Origin: Primulina eburnea
Taxonomy: Eukaryota > Streptophyta > Magnoliopsida > Lamiales > Gesneriaceae
NCBI RefSeq assembly: GCF_022965805.1
Contig: NC_133109.1
Span: 4,565,869-4,629,868 of the forward strand
Direction of reading: 5' to 3'
Length of the DNA stretch: 64,000 nucleotides
Shown: positions 22,424 to 35,315 of the stretch, one piece after another
Position numbering within the stretch: position 1 is the first letter of the stretch
Layout of the letters: every line of letters starts with the position of its first letter
Program-made: the position numbers and the translations under genes
Notes under the pieces: model-generated
What the model was told of the DNA's origin: nothing
What the model saw: the letters and a program-made list of their open reading frames with translations, nothing else
The model's database searches: none

Positions 22424-23660
22424 GTTGGGTTTCAGAATTTTAACAATCTTGAATTTGATAATAACAAAATTTGTCATTGTATTTATAGCATATTTACTCA
22501 AGTGTGTAGTTGCTTGTTTAAGTTTGAAGTTTTGGATGCTCAAATCCGAAATTAGCAAAGCTGAAAATCTGGCAAATAGAAGTTTTTTAATAATATCTCA
22601 TAGCTCAGCGATTCAAATGACCAGCCATCAAAACTGTTAAACATTCAACTCAAAATGCTACAAATCATATTCAGAAGTCAAGATCTGAATCAGAGTCCAA
22701 GATGATGAAAAGTTGCATTGGAGTTACTCGTTTTGCACTCAAATTCAGTAGAGAAGAATCACTGGCTCATCTTAGTTTTTCAAGGATAACGTTCTTGTAC
22801 AAGCTCTAAATTGAGTGATTCTTAACTATGTGGAAAGATGAAAAAAAAAAAAGGTTACAACTTCCACATTCATCATTTTGCTCATAAAGCAATGAATCAA
22901 TAGTTATAAGCAAGAAACGTGGCTACTGAAATCATGAATGATGCAATTGCGAATGCTGAAATGCAATAGACAACGAAATACAGCAGAGCTCAAACCAGTA
23001 GAGATGGCTACTGAAAACCAATAACAGTTGTAACTAGTAGCTACTGTAACCAGTAATTATTGTTCAGTAGAACCCAGAATTCAGCCGACTGAATTCAGCA
23101 CCACAAAATTCAGCAACAGTCAGAATTCAGCAGCGGTCAAATTCAGCAAATAGCCAAGCAACACGGATATGACAGTTTCAATATCAAAATAGTTTAACAG
23201 TATAGAAACTTTCTCAACGCTCATATTCTTGTCTCAATGTTCACATCATTGTTGGAGACTATAAATAACATTTCTTGAAGATTAATACAAGATTTTGAAT
23301 GGGATTCAAAGCAAGCAACCTACATGAAGAAATTAGCTAAAATGAGAGCAAACACAATGTGTGAGGATACATTTGAGATATAAATGCTCCGTAAATGATT
23401 AAATCCTCACACAGTCACTCACATATATATATATATGAGAGTTGAGGTTCAAGTTTATATGAGTGAGAGTTCACACAAAGATATTGAAGATTGTGTTTGT
23501 AATCTTGGCATAAGAGACATTAAATTATGCGGATTGTGGATTGCGGTTTACAATCGAGTGTGCTAGGAGTTTTAATTAGTTAAGAGATAAGTACTAATTT
23601 GAAATGAATTTGTACAAGAGTTGTATAAATCAATAAGCGTGCCTTGTGCTATAAGACATG
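22424..23660 (+). repeat. LTR-like sequence (probable Copia solo or partial LTR)
   Basis: It begins TGTTGGGTTTCAG and then 'ttgaatttgataataac', the opening typical of many plant Copia LTRs. It carries CAGTAG/CAGCA-rich sequence at 22980-23160, a leader-like segment 'gagactataaataac' at 23255-23269 that could be a TATA region, and polyadenylation-like downstream sequence. The right end and target duplication were not found. Confidence 0.4.
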
Positions 23661-23763
23661 TTTTTTTATAGAAAACTATGATTTATTATAATAAACTTTA
23701 GATTACAAAATTAGTGGACGAGTGATCCACAAAACATATATGTGATTAAAAATAGTCATATCG

Positions 23764-24468
23764 CTAGCAACAGATAAATCTCCAATCCCTAACTAGGTCC
23801 CATATAAGCATATGCTGAAACTGCGGTATGTTAAGCGTCCAACTCGCCACTCTGAATTTGATCTTTTCCCATAGTTCCTCCCACGAGTCCTCTTTGTCCT
23901 GGAAGATTCTAGTGTTGCGTTCAATCCATGTTGACAAAAAATTCCATGAATCACTAACCCCCAAAAATCCGTGAGACCTTTCCTCTTTAGGAATTTCAGG
24001 TTCCATGAGCAGCATGTCTTGCGATCTGCATGGAAAAGTCCAATGGAAGCCCAAATGCTGCATAACTCTAATCCATATGTTAGTCGTGAAAAAACAGTGT
24101 AGCAATATGTGATCTTGATTTTCCCCACTTTGTTTGCATAAGCAACACCACTGAAGATTTAAGACTATGCTCGGCCTTCTTCTCTGTATCTCATCACAAG
24201 TCTGCAATTTCCCCAAAGCCACAATCCAAGAAAACACTTTTACCTTGAGTGGTGCCGGTACTTGCCAAATATTTGAATAGCAAGGGAAAAGAGGAAAAGT
24301 GTTAAGATGAAAGAATGAGGAATAAAGAGATGAGACGGAGAAGACTCCAGAAGAATCCCCCAACCAAATTCTAATATCCATGGTACCCACACACAATATA
24401 GCCGACTCTAAGACGCCTAAAAGGTTGGTGCACTCTTCCAACTCGATAGATTTTGGTATGATGACCAA
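23764..24468 (-). pseudogene. LINE zinc-binding (zf-RVT) fragment
   Basis: An open frame of 234 codons carries the C-terminal zinc-binding region of plant L1 ORF2: SLYSSFFHLN, NIWQVPAPLKVKVFSWIVALGKL, WCCLCKQSGENQDHILLHC, and then a tail with SWEELWEKIKFRVASW. RT, endonuclease and RNase H are absent. The first 20-30 codons may be read-through of flank. 5'-truncated element; its 3' end lies to the left. Confidence 0.8.
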
Positions 24469-24799
24469 ATTAGGACCTTAAATCTTGTGGTACATGTGCT
24501 TTGTTCTCAATTGTCTCTAATTTGGGTTATGATGGATTGCGTGAATTATAGTGTTTGAATTTTGGTTTGGCTGTGACGAGGTGCAATTTATGATATCGTG
24601 ATTTTTTGAGATAAAAAATTGGAGGTATATATTGTATAAAATAGTTCATTTGGGTGTTTTGCAAACATTGGATAAGCGTGAAAAAAAAAAAAACAAACCT
24701 ACGTGATCCAAGCTACCAAACGATGTGCTAGTCTATGCCAACCAGGATTGTCCCTTCATAAGTGTCATTTTTGTGACATAAGAAACACTTTGGTTTCCT
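24469..24799. other. Short spacer
   Basis: No gene or clear element end seen; a poly-A run at 24681-24692 occurs inside it. Confidence 0.3.
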
Positions 24800-25420
24800 T
24801 GTCTTTGATCTAGATCTGCTACGATTCTTAGTTTGTGCTCCTCTCTTTTTTTATCTTTCCCTTACATGTAGGTAGTGTCCAATTTACTAAAGTGTCTTTT
24901 TCTATCATGGTATGTGTATCATTAGCCTTCCGTGCTTTCTGAATTTCATCGAAGACTCGTGATTTTTCGCATATTTCATTGTGTACACAAATACTGAGAA
25001 TGATTCAAAAAGAGAATTGAGTACCAATATTGTCTTATCTTCATCCTCAAATTATATCCCAATATTTTCCAAGTTTATAATGATTCTATTAAACTCATCT
25101 AGATTTTATCCGATCTTCTTTGACTCAATCATCTTGAAACCAAACAGTTTGCCTTTAAGATAGATTCGATCTTGAAGGGATTTCGTCATATACATGTACT
25201 TTTTTCATATACAGGGACTCAAGTTTTGCCCAGATACCCACAACTGCTTTCTCTGATGATACTTTCTGGACAACTTTGTCGCTCGTATGAAATTTCAATG
25301 TTTTGAACGTCATTTTCATTGTCTCTGTTGTCTTTTATTTTGTGATAGATTCAGAGTGCAAGATTCCATTTACCATCGAGTTAATCTAATCCGATCTTCC
25401 TAGCCATCATAATGAGTATT
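24800..25420 (-). pseudogene. Degenerate Copia gag remnant
   Basis: On the minus strand, frames broken by stops read VQKVSSEKAVVGIWAKLESLYM, then DRIYLKGKLFGFKM and later VFVYTMKYA-like pieces, the UBN2/retrotran_gag pattern of Ty1-copia. An initiator-like ATGATGGCTAGGAAG is near 25400. Downstream protease and pol are missing. Confidence 0.6.
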
Positions 25421-26077
25421 TAACAACAGAGAATCTGACTTGGATGCCAGCTGTAAAGACTGAATCCCTTAGCGTGTAAATTAACAAGATTATTGCAAGA
25501 ACTTGAGAATACAGGGCACGTAATATTGTACATAGATTCAGTAATCACTGCAACACAATGATAAGCATATGAATATGAATGTGAAGAATAGAATGCAAAC
25601 AACACATGAGATTTACGTGATTTAATCAATGAATTGATCTGCGGTCACGCATGGCGATCTCATTAGAATTTGATGTTATCATATTACAACAGACTTTGAA
25701 TAAAAGAACAAAAATGCTCTCAAATCCCTAGCTCATTCTCGTTCTTCACCTATTGATTACAAAAAGAACACTCTTGGCTATTTTGAGATAATATAATTAT
25801 GATTTTTGTACACAATGATCACTGTTATTGTGTATGTCAACTGATTTGATCAACCAGAATATAAATATGCTTGACATTCCTTGGAGTATTATGATCCAAT
25901 GGTCCTTGCTCAACTGAAATAAGGGCCCTTGATCTATTCCATTTTCAACCAACTACCTGTCATTTCTTGATCCAATCTCTTCCAACTAATCTTGAATTAA
26001 TCGGTATTCAATTGTTGACATTGTAACTACATTAATGTTTTACATTCAGATTTAATAACAATTCGAATTAATTTTGA

Positions 26078-26807
26078 TGTGGTATATTGACTGAAAATTA
26101 ATCAATCAATGATGGGAGTAAGAGGCAACTGAAGGTGGATAAAACAGCTAAAGACTCGGCATTTAAAAAGTTGGAAATTCAAGTTGTTCGCATGCATTGT
26201 TTACACGTATGTGTGTGTGTGTAAACAATGGCTCAAGAGAAATCAGATTGTCTTTTTTTTTTTGCAGGCTCTTTAATGCAACCTTGTGAATCAATTGCTC
26301 TTAAAGTAAGAGGACTAACTTCATCATTTCTGAGAGATTAGAGGGAACACATGGGCTCTAATTTCCTGGAGAATTCTTAGGTATCGGGTGTGTGAAAGAC
26401 AGATAATTCAAAAAGAAAATAGTGAATCGTTATCTACAGTTGATATACTCTGATTGAATTTCAATAAAGAGGCTTTCCTTCCCATGGATGTAGACCATTT
26501 GATCGAACCACGTAAATTGTTGTTGTCGTTCTTATTGTACATATTTTCATTGTGTTTCTTCACATGTACACTACCTTACATACAAATTTCAAACGCTCAG
26601 TATTGAGAGCTTAAAGATCATAAATGTTGTGAACAATAGTCCTAGATGTTTGCATATTGTATGAGATAATTAACTCATATATCCAGGTTTATAGAGCTAA
26701 AATCATGACGTTATATTTGTTCTTGATCGAGGATCATTTTCTGTTATTGTTTCTGTTTTTTTATATATAATTGTGATCAAAGTGTTCTTGAAGCTCATAT
26801 GTGATCA
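26078..26807 (+). repeat. 5' LTR of the decayed Copia element
   Basis: Starts TGTGGTATATTGACTG and ends ATGTGATCA. It aligns along its length with 30022-30736, with many substitutions and small indels, including an extra (GT)n at 26210-26221. Confidence 0.7.
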
Positions 26808-27189
26808 AATGAATACACTTCATAACAAACGGTGACATTCGTTGGAATAGACCACAATAATGGGGTTTACAAGAATCAATATTGAAAGATTTATAATAAT
26901 TAATTATTTTGGGTTGTGGATGGTAAATATGAGAGGCATGATTGTCCAACAAGGGGTTGTCGAAGAACGGAAAGGAGAAGAATATTTTCCCAAAACTTTG
27001 AATGAGAAATAGAACACAAAGATTCTTCACAAGCTACACATCTCGATTATATTGAGTCCTAGGTGACAAAGTTCTCAGAGAAATGGCAAAGGAAGAATCT
27101 GCAAGTGTTATCTTGTAGAAACTCGAAGCCATTTACATCCTTTACATCAAAAAATCTTTGTCTAATAGACTCTACTTAAAACAGAGGAT

Positions 27190-29910
27190 ATATTCTTTCA
27201 AAATGATATAAGACAAGACAATTTCAGTGTAGATCGATGAATTCAACAAGACCATTCTTGATCTTGTAAACATAGACATGAAATTGGAAGATGGGGACAA
27301 AATCTTGTTGCTGCTAAACTCTATCCCAAAGAGTTGTGGTCATTTCAAGGATGACATGCTTTATGAAAAGATCAAATCATTTTCTTTGAAGAATTTTAGT
27401 CAGAGATGAGAGCCAAAGAATTACAAGAGAAAATGGAGAGTAAAGAATCCAACAATTCATATGAGCTATTTGTCAGAGGTAGACCAAAAAAACGTGAAAA
27501 CAAAAAGTACAAGAAATCTATATCAAAGTCCAGATCAAATTCTTATAAAGTAAACAACAACAAATCTACAAAGAAACCTTATAAATTTTATCATTTGATA
27601 CGATACTTTGATTTCAGAAGGCTATGATTCAGTCGATGCCCTAGTTGTTGATCATACTTAAACAAATGAAGAGTGGATTCTTGATTCATGATGTATTTGC
27701 CACATGTGCTCAAATAAAGATTGGTTCGAGTCATTAGAACCAACAGATGGTGGATTGGTGCTGCTAGGCAATAAAAATGCTGCAAATTGATTGAAATTGG
27801 CTCCATTCGACTTAAGATGAATGATGGGATAGAAAGGATGTTACAACAAGTAAGTTATATCCCTGAACTCAAGATATTTGATTTAACTTGGTATACTTGA
27901 AATGAATGGACATTCTTTCAAAGCTGAAAATGGTTTGTTAAAGGTGATCAAAGGCTCACTTGCTATCATGAAAGGAACTAGGGAAAATGGATTATACTCG
28001 CTTCAAGGAAGTACAATAGTTGAAAACTCGGCCACAATAATTAAGGCAGATACTGACGTGGCTAAAATCTAGCATATGAGGCTTGGTCATGTCAGTGAAA
28101 GAGGGTTGATAAAGTTGTCCAGATAGAATATATTGTGTGGTGATAAGGTGAACAACTTGGAGTTTTGTGAACATTGTGTATTAGGAAAAGCATAAATGGC
28201 CGATTCAATACAAAAATTCACAAAACTTCAAGGCCATTTGACTATGTTCATGCTGATATGTGGGGCCTCCTCAAACACAAACTCTTGGATGAGGCATATA
28301 TTTTATGTCCATTATAGATTATTTCTCAAGAATAATTTGGTCTTCATTTTGAAAACAAGGCAGAAGCTTTCCAGAAATCCAAGGATAGGCACCAAGTGAT
28401 TGCAAACAAGTTAGGAACTTAGCTGAAACACTTAAGTATAGACAATAGTCTAGAATTTGTTTCTCAACATTTCAATGAATTCTACAAATATAAAGGGATC
28501 ACTAGACACAAGACAGTACCACACACCACTCAAAAAAATGGACTAGCTGAGAAGATGAATTGAACTTTACTAGAAAGGGTGAGATGCATGCCATTGAATG
28601 ATGTATTACCAAAGATTTTTTGGGGTGAAGATATTACAACTAGCTACTTGATTAATAGGTGTCTATCAGTTTCAAATGATCTCACAACATCTATGGAACT
28701 TGATATGGACATTCAGTAGATTACATCAACTTGAAGGTGTTTGGATGCATGGACTATGCGCACTCAAACAAATGGAAACTGGATGGAAGGGCAAAACGTT
28801 TGTTTTCATTGGTTATCCATATGGTGTTAAAGGATACAAGCTTTGGTGCTTGGACCAGATGGACAGAAGTTCATTACATTTAGAGATGTGGTGTTTGATG
28901 AAACAAAGATAAATTATTCTCTACACAAACTAGATGGAACTAATACCGGCAATAATACTTCTTATATGTTTCAAGTTGAGGTGGGGTTTCAAGGATTAAA
29001 TCTGCAAAATAAACAATAAACACAAGGGACAAAAACGGAGACTCAAAAGGAGGAATCAGTGGATAAGGATGATGATGATAAAAAAATGAAATGGAAACAT
29101 ATGTTCTAGTTAGAGACAGTAAAAAAGAGCTACAAATACACCACTAAAGCATGGTCATGCTAATCATATATCTTATGCATTTAATATGGCATAAGACATT
29201 GCATACGAGAAGTCAAAGACATTCAAAGATGCTATAGGCAGTAAAGAAAGAATGACTTGGACAAAATCAATGGAAAGTGTGCATATATGCAAGTAGTGTT
29301 GGGAATATAATATATGGTGTGGTGTATAGCAGGCCTAATTTGGATCATGTTGTAAGTGTCTTAGCATATTTATGTCAAATCTTGGTGAAGCTTTGAAGTG
29401 GATTTTGAGATACATCAAAGGGTCAACTGATCCTGGTGTGAAGTTCAAAAGGAAAAAAAAGTGAATATGAGATGTCCATACGCTATGTGGACTCTGATTT
29501 GTAGGGAGCATAGACATAGAAAGTCCCAAATTGATTATGTCTTCACCATTTTGGAACGACAGTAAGTTGGAAGACCAAGTTACAATATGTGTTAGCTCTC
29601 TCGACAACCTAGTTTGAGTACATTGCAGTTTCAGAGGCAACAAAAGAAGTCATGTGGCGGAGATGAATTATTGAAGAGTTGGTGTTTCAAAAGAAAGCTT
29701 GTCAAAATTCATTGTTACAATTAAAGGACGATCCATTTGATCATCTAGTGTTTCATGAAAGATCGAATCACATTGATGTGAAGCTTAATTTTGTAAGAGA
29801 TGTGATATCAAAAAGGTTGGTAGTAATGACCAAGATACCAACAGAAGAAAATCCTGCAGACATGCATACCAAAGCATTGTCAACATCTAAATCCTGATAT
29901 TGTCTAGACT
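27190..29910 (+). pseudogene. Copia gag-pol remnant
   Basis: Broken coding remnant of the element at 26078-30736. From left to right: UBN2-type gag; basic nucleocapsid-like region rich in Lys/Ser (27480-27590); a protease-like WILDS block near 27670; a GAG-pre-integrase histidine motif; integrase with an HTTQKNGLAEKMN-like block near 28530; then, after a deletion of RT, the RNase H tail with WILRYIKGSTDPGVKF, IAVSEATKEVMWRR and NPADMHTKAL. Stops and frameshifts occur throughout. Confidence 0.8.
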
Positions 29911-30021
29911 TAGTTAATGTTGAAAGGTTCTGAAGACCCCCCATGGGTCAATTGGAAAGGGAGCACTTTCTTTAAGAATCTTATTGATGATGTACCTAAT
30001 TTGCAGGTCAATGTGGATAAT

Positions 30022-30736
30022 TGTAATATCGACTGAAATTAATCAATCAATTATGGGAGTTAGAGGCAACTGAAGGTTGTTAAAACAACCCAAGGCTTGG
30101 CAGTTAATAAGTTGGAGACTCAAGCTGTTGGCATGCATTGTCTACACGCTGATATATAAAAATGGCTCAAGAGAAATCAAATCACTTTTTCTGGAAAACT
30201 CTCTGATGTCACCTTGTGAATCAATTTCTCTAAAAGTAATAAGAAATTCATCGTTTCTAAGAGATTAAAGGAAAACACATGGGCTCTGATTTTTGGAGAA
30301 TTCTCAGGTGTTAGGGTGTATGATAGACATATAATTCAGAAAGAAAATATTGGATTGTTATCCTGTGTTGATGTACTATGATTGAATCTCAATAAAGTGT
30401 CTTTCCTTATCGTGGATGCATATCATTTGATAGAACCACGCAATTTGTTGTTGTCATTCTTAATGTACATATTTTCATTGTGTTTCTTCATCTATACATT
30501 ACTATTCTCATAACTTTCAAACACTCAAGATTGAGAGCTTAAAGATCAGAAATTTTGTGAACATCAATCCTAGACGTTTGCATATTGTACGAGAGAACTA
30601 ACTCATACAGTCCAGGTTTATAGAGTTAGAGTCTTGAACGTTATCTTTGTTCTTGATTGATGGATCATTTTCTTTCTATCAGTTGTTGATTCTTGATAGT
30701 TGTGATCAAAGTGCTCTTGAAGCTCATATGTGATCA
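30022..30736 (+). repeat. 3' LTR of the decayed Copia element
   Basis: Starts TGTAATATCGACTG after a polypurine-like 'caatgtggata' and ends ATGTGATCA; counterpart of 26078-26807. Confidence 0.7.
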
Positions 30737-31251
30737 ATCTCAAATCAAACAATACACTACTTATTAGATCTTTGAATTCATAATAGAAACCCGTTTTGTG
30801 TATTGTATTTTAATTAAAAATAAATATATTACATATATTTTACTGAGATACTTGAGCATTTTGATGCAAATTTCGGACTTCCAAAAAGTCCTTTTGGGAA
30901 TTCTTTCTATTTATATCCTTATAATTGAATTGTGTGATCCGTGGAATGTCAAATGTCCACATGCCCGCAAATCATATCTCTTGGATAAAATTGGAGGAAG
31001 GGGTCCCCAATTGTTTTGGATATGGCTTTTTTCCAAGAGGACCTTAGTCTAATTCATTATGTGGCAAATATATCCACTACATGTCATATATATATATATA
31101 TATATGGACATGGGTCGGTATGACTCTCAAAGGCAAAGAAAGAAAAAAAAATGAACAAGCCCTCATCCCAATTGGTGACTAGGATAATGATAAGATCAAA
31201 TAAATAAATACATAAATAATATCGCACACACGTATGTGAAGACAAAGCTCA

Positions 31252-31375
31252 TATTTAGATCGTCTATGAAAAATATTATTTTTTATACTAAAATTATTAT
31301 TTATTATTGTAAATATGTATAAAATTGATTCGTCTTACGGATAAAAATCCGTTAAACTATATTACAAGGGACGCA
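31252..31375 (-). mobile_element. GTGAGAC-palindrome MITE, degenerate copy
   Basis: Retains the internal order 'gaaaaatattattttttatactaa', then 'gattcgtcttacggataaaaatccgt', with both terminal palindromes eroded. Confidence 0.4.
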
Positions 31376-32023
31376 TTATATAAATATGTGTGTGAGAGTA
31401 CTTTGCAAAAATAAGCATGCAATTTTTATTTTTTTAAAAAAAAAAATAGACCTCATATTACGTTTACACGTAATACAACATGTTACACCACATATTTTGT
31501 TTGGTTACAAGTATTTATTTTTTATTTAAAAAAAAAAAGAAGAGGAAAAAGAAACGTACAAGTCTATTATTCTTGCAAATGAAATATGTGTGTGATATTA
31601 GAGATACCATTAAACACGACATTCTTGATAGAGATCATATCAGCAAATATGAAGCTGGAAACATATCGAGTTCAAGGTGAGAATGCATGCTCAGGTGTCA
31701 TACTAATCCTTAAGCTTGAAAGCTACTACTTAATTTCCTCATAAACAAAATCAATACTTTTTTTCCTGTTTTCAAGAGGATGACGGATAATCCTTATCAT
31801 TAATATTTTCATAACCAGATCAGTGATTGAATCTTAAAATAACGGTTCAACCGATCGTATCAAGACGTTGTTATGTTATATAAAATAATATAATATAATA
31901 AATAATCTATTTTAAATTTTAAAAATTGTGTATATAAATAATAATAATAATATGTATGTTCAAATGTTTAAAAAATCAAATAACTCTAATAATACTAAAA
32001 TAATAATTTAAAAATTCAAATAG

Positions 32024-32025
<2 letters not shown>

Positions 32026-32070
<45 letters not shown>
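32026..32070. repeat. (TA)n microsatellite
   Basis: About 45 bp of alternating TA. Confidence 0.95.
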
Positions 32071-32073
<3 letters not shown>

Positions 32074-32217
32074 AAAAAAATATTAAATTTAAATTGTGAA
32101 TCGGTCCAAACAGTTTTTGCCCGATTCTTGGCCGATTTCGATCGGTTTGACCAATAAAACTATTTTTGGTCGATGTCTAGATTGGACCGAACTCGTGATC
32201 GGTTCAACCATCTCATC

Positions 32218-32342
32218 CGATTCGATTCAAAAAATGTTGTTTATTACCTCATGTTGGTCGTCCCTCCACAAATTAACATTATTTCGTTCAAAACAAAACA
32301 AAAACAAAAAATAACCCATTGAAAGTACATAATTTGAAAGGT
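32218..32342 (+). repeat. Direct repeat, copy 1
   Basis: 'ccgattcgattcaaaaaa', the 20-bp identical block 'catgttggtcgtccctccac', and 'gtacataatttgaaag' recur at 32556-32670 with about 85 percent identity. A MITE lies between the copies. Confidence 0.85.
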
Positions 32343-32520
32343 AAAAACTTGTGTGGGACAGTCTCGTGGGTCGTATTTTGTGAGACGGATCTTATTTGAG
32401 TTTATCCATGAAAAAGTAATACTTTTTATTCTAAAAGGATTATTTTTAGTGTGAATATCGATAAGGTTGACTCGTCTCACAGATAAAGATTCGTGAGATC
32501 GTTTCATAAGAGACCTACTC
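32343..32520 (-). mobile_element. GTGAGAC-palindrome MITE copy
   Basis: Near full-length minus-orientation copy from 'taaaaacttgtgtgggac' to 'agagacctactc', exactly between the two copies of a direct repeat. Confidence 0.75.
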
Positions 32521-32555
32521 CATTTGAAAAATAGATCGGTTCCATCAATTGATCC

Positions 32556-32670
32556 GATCCGATTCAAAAAACACGGCTTATTATCTCATGTTGGTCGTCC
32601 CTCCACAAATTAAGAATATTTCATTAAAAACAAAAAATAACCCCTTAAAAGTACATAATTTTAAAAGCAG
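32556..32670 (+). repeat. Direct repeat, copy 2
   Basis: Second copy of the sequence at 32218-32342, lacking one 'aaacaaaac' block. Confidence 0.85.
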
Positions 32671-33158
32671 AAATCACGCACCACATATATATACGTATAT
32701 AAATTTGTCCAATCCTAGTGTTACTCACGTAGAAAAATGGGCATAAAGTGCAAGTGGTTAGCCCAAATTTCAGTCGCAACATCCGGACAACATTTCTTGG
32801 CCCATGTTTCTTGATTTATCTATTTTCTTCTTCTTCTTTATTTTTCTTGGTTATTTTTTCCCATTAAATTATTAAATTTGATAGGATCAGCCTTTCTTCA
32901 AACGAGAATTTTAATTTATTATGTAATTTCCTGAAAATATATAGTTTTTACTCCGTACTATCTCATCATTATTTGGTCACCTTGGCCGGTGTTGTGTGGA
33001 ATATTTGGCCCCATCGAAAGCTGGAGAGGTTGACCAAATTGCAAGAAATAGAACATGGGGCTTCGGTCCCATGTCTCAACCAATTTCGAGAAATTAAGAC
33101 ATGATGCAAATCGAGATAGGTGACAGCTGCAAATACGATTATCATATGTATAATATAT
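32671..33158. other. Spacer left of the SIRE-like Copia element
   Basis: AT-rich, with a pyrimidine-rich 'ttcttcttcttc' tract near 32826. No gene or element seen. Confidence 0.4.
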
Positions 33159-33163
33159 AATAT

Positions 33164-34171
33164 TGTAAGGAATTGTTGTACAGGAAATAAATTAAAATAA
33201 TATTATGTGTGTATCAGAAGTTAGTGTTGTGTCCGGTGTTGTCAACACTGTACACAACATGGCAGCGGAATTAAGTATTTAACACACAAATATAACTTTA
33301 ATAAATTAACTCTAGATTTAAATGATGCACAAGTACGAATACTTGTGCGATGCCTCATGGCAAAAAATTCACTAGAAAATTATGTAAATCGTTTACACCA
33401 AAAACAATACTAGTGAGAAAACAAAACAAAATTCCTTGACACTCCAAGGAATTAAAAATGCATCAAAACACACCACATAAAAACTAGATGCATTAAATAA
33501 AAAAAGTGTGTTGCTTAAAACCAAACGAAACCACTCTTCGATCAACACTCTACGTCAGTGTTGTTCTTGAGTGTTGGCAACACCAATCGACAACACGGTA
33601 TAACAGTGAATCAATCACACAAACTCTTCACAATCTTAACTCTGTGTGTGCACTCCCGAAAACCTCCAGCAGATCCTCTCCACAGCAAATTGATCACACG
33701 ATCACACAAAAACGCCTCAACAAAATATAGGTTCGGCTTTTGTATTTTTCGTCTGTGTATGCGCTCTTCTACCGACCTCACGAAAGAGTCACATCAAAAG
33801 ACTCACACGAAAAGCTTCGACTCTCCAACTCTCTCCTCTATCCCACACACATGACGGCTACAAGGCACTCCATATTTATATCTAATGCTTGACCTAAATA
33901 TCTTCCCATAAAAGAGTCCTACAAAATATAGAAAGAAGATTTCATTAGATATAAAAACCTTTTAAACAAAGATAAAATATCTTGGAGATAAAAATCGTAT
34001 TAAAACAAATCATATAATATCTATACATAATATTATCATTTAGAAATAAATCAAGCAAGATTTGATAATCTAGAAATAAATCAAATAAAATCTTTTTAGT
34101 CTAGAAAGGCAAAATCTTAAACTGATATTATCAATTTAACAAAATAATAAAGGAATAAAATATTCCTTTCA
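33164..34171 (-). repeat. 3' LTR of the SIRE-like Copia element
   Basis: 1008 bp, counterpart of 38556-39563. It includes two GTGTTG/CAACAC tetrads at 33224-33260 and 33558-33596. Confidence 0.95.
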
Positions 34172-34189
34172 ATCTCCCCCTTTTTGCCT
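34172..34189 (-). promoter_or_regulatory. Polypurine tract of the SIRE-like element
   Basis: Read on the minus strand, GGCAAAAAGGGGGAGAT directly precedes the 3' LTR, the site where plus-strand DNA synthesis is primed. Three more AGGGGGAG blocks lie upstream within 120 bp (see findings). Confidence 0.85.
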
Positions 34190-35173
34190 TTCTGGACAAA
34201 ACATCCAAAAATGATAATCTTGGTAAGCATCACCGTCATTAAGCTCCCCCTGCATTTGAGTATGTCTCCCCCTGAGTCAAAGTTCGTCTCCCCCTGAATT
34301 AGACATGTTAGAGCAATGGTGTTGTTGACAGTGTTGTCAACACCATCGTTAGAACACCTGAAAACATAAGAAGACATACGAAAGAAAGATTCAATAATCA
34401 AGCAAACAGATATAAGAGCAACCCACAAACAACATTACAGACAGAGTATCAGCAACTCGAGATGCTTCAGTACCATCCATAGAACCATGTCATTTTTGGT
34501 TCTCCTTCTCCCCTTTTTTGTCCAGAATGTAAGCCAACTTCCAAAAGCAGATTATACTCAGTTATATGTAGAACGTGAGAGAAAATTATAAAGATATATC
34601 AGGAGTTGAGCACAGAAAAAGAACCTCAAAGAAATCACGAGAGTAAGGAAAGATGCGAGAGTAAGTGAAAATAAGCAAGAGTAATTAAAGGCATTTAACG
34701 ACAGCAAAACATATTTACTCTTACACAAAAAATTGATTCAATCATTCAGCACCAAAAAAATCCACATGGTAAAGGTAATATTTCTGAAATTTACCAAAAA
34801 CACTAATTACGGTTCTATCCCAAAAACAAACAGTAAAATTGATTCAAACTCATGTTATGACAATTTCAAAAGAATATCCAGTGAAACCCACATCGATTAT
34901 AACCCACTGACACAAGTAGTCACATAAATTCAAAATTTAGGTAATCAAGGTTTTCATCAACCGTCATAAGTCAATACTGATATGTCACTATACATGATGA
35001 ATTCACGAAACAAACATCAATATGCATGTCCTCAATATGCCTCCAATATGATGAATTATCGAAATGTCAGGCAGTGTAAAAATTGTGCAGTGTCTGAACT
35101 TGGTGTTGGCAACACCTCCTGGCAACACCACTGAGTTTTAGTCAAACTTCCATAAAATTTTATTTTGATTCAG

Positions 35174-35315
35174 AAATGGTAGCTCCCACACTAGAAGAAC
35201 GGTCTTCAATGGACTCCCCTAGGTAGCTTTTTCCATTACTTTTTACTTAGAAGTGGTAGCTCCCACACTAAAAGAACGGTCTTCAATGGACTCCTCTAGG
35301 TAGCTTTTTCCATTT
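35174..35315 (+). repeat. 78-bp period tandem duplication inside the SIRE-like element
   Basis: 'tggtagctcccacacta' through 'ctaggtagctttttccatt' occurs at 35174-35236 and 35252-35315 with two or three mismatches, in the untranslated part between the pol remnant and the 3' LTR. Confidence 0.9.

Larger units (their letters stand above)
26078..30736 (+). mobile_element. Decayed Ty1/Copia element with two LTRs
   Basis: Direct repeats of about 715-730 bp bound an internal region of about 3.2 kb. Gag pieces (EDGDKILLLLNSIPKS near 27280-27340), a pre-integrase block (MRLGHVSERGLIKLS near 28074-28120), integrase pieces (28230-28690) and the RNase H end (29390-29900) are in the normal Copia order but broken by many stops. 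Most of the reverse transcriptase between about 28,900 and 29,350 is deleted. No matching 5-bp target duplication was found at the assigned ends. It is old and cannot encode its own proteins. Confidence 0.8.
30737..32217. other. AT-rich repeat-bearing spacer
   Basis: No gene seen. It contains (TA)n tracts at 31086-31107 and 32026-32070, a diverged MITE copy at 31252-31375, and a segment near 31840-32230 rich in 'atcggttcaacc/gaccgaac' motifs that resembles an eroded hAT-like terminus. Confidence 0.4.

Noticed and set aside
33506..33854. ORFs of 74-98 codons inside the SIRE-like LTR, repeated at 38898-39246
   Set aside because: They are present only because the LTR is duplicated, and they lie antisense to the element; no evidence of protein.
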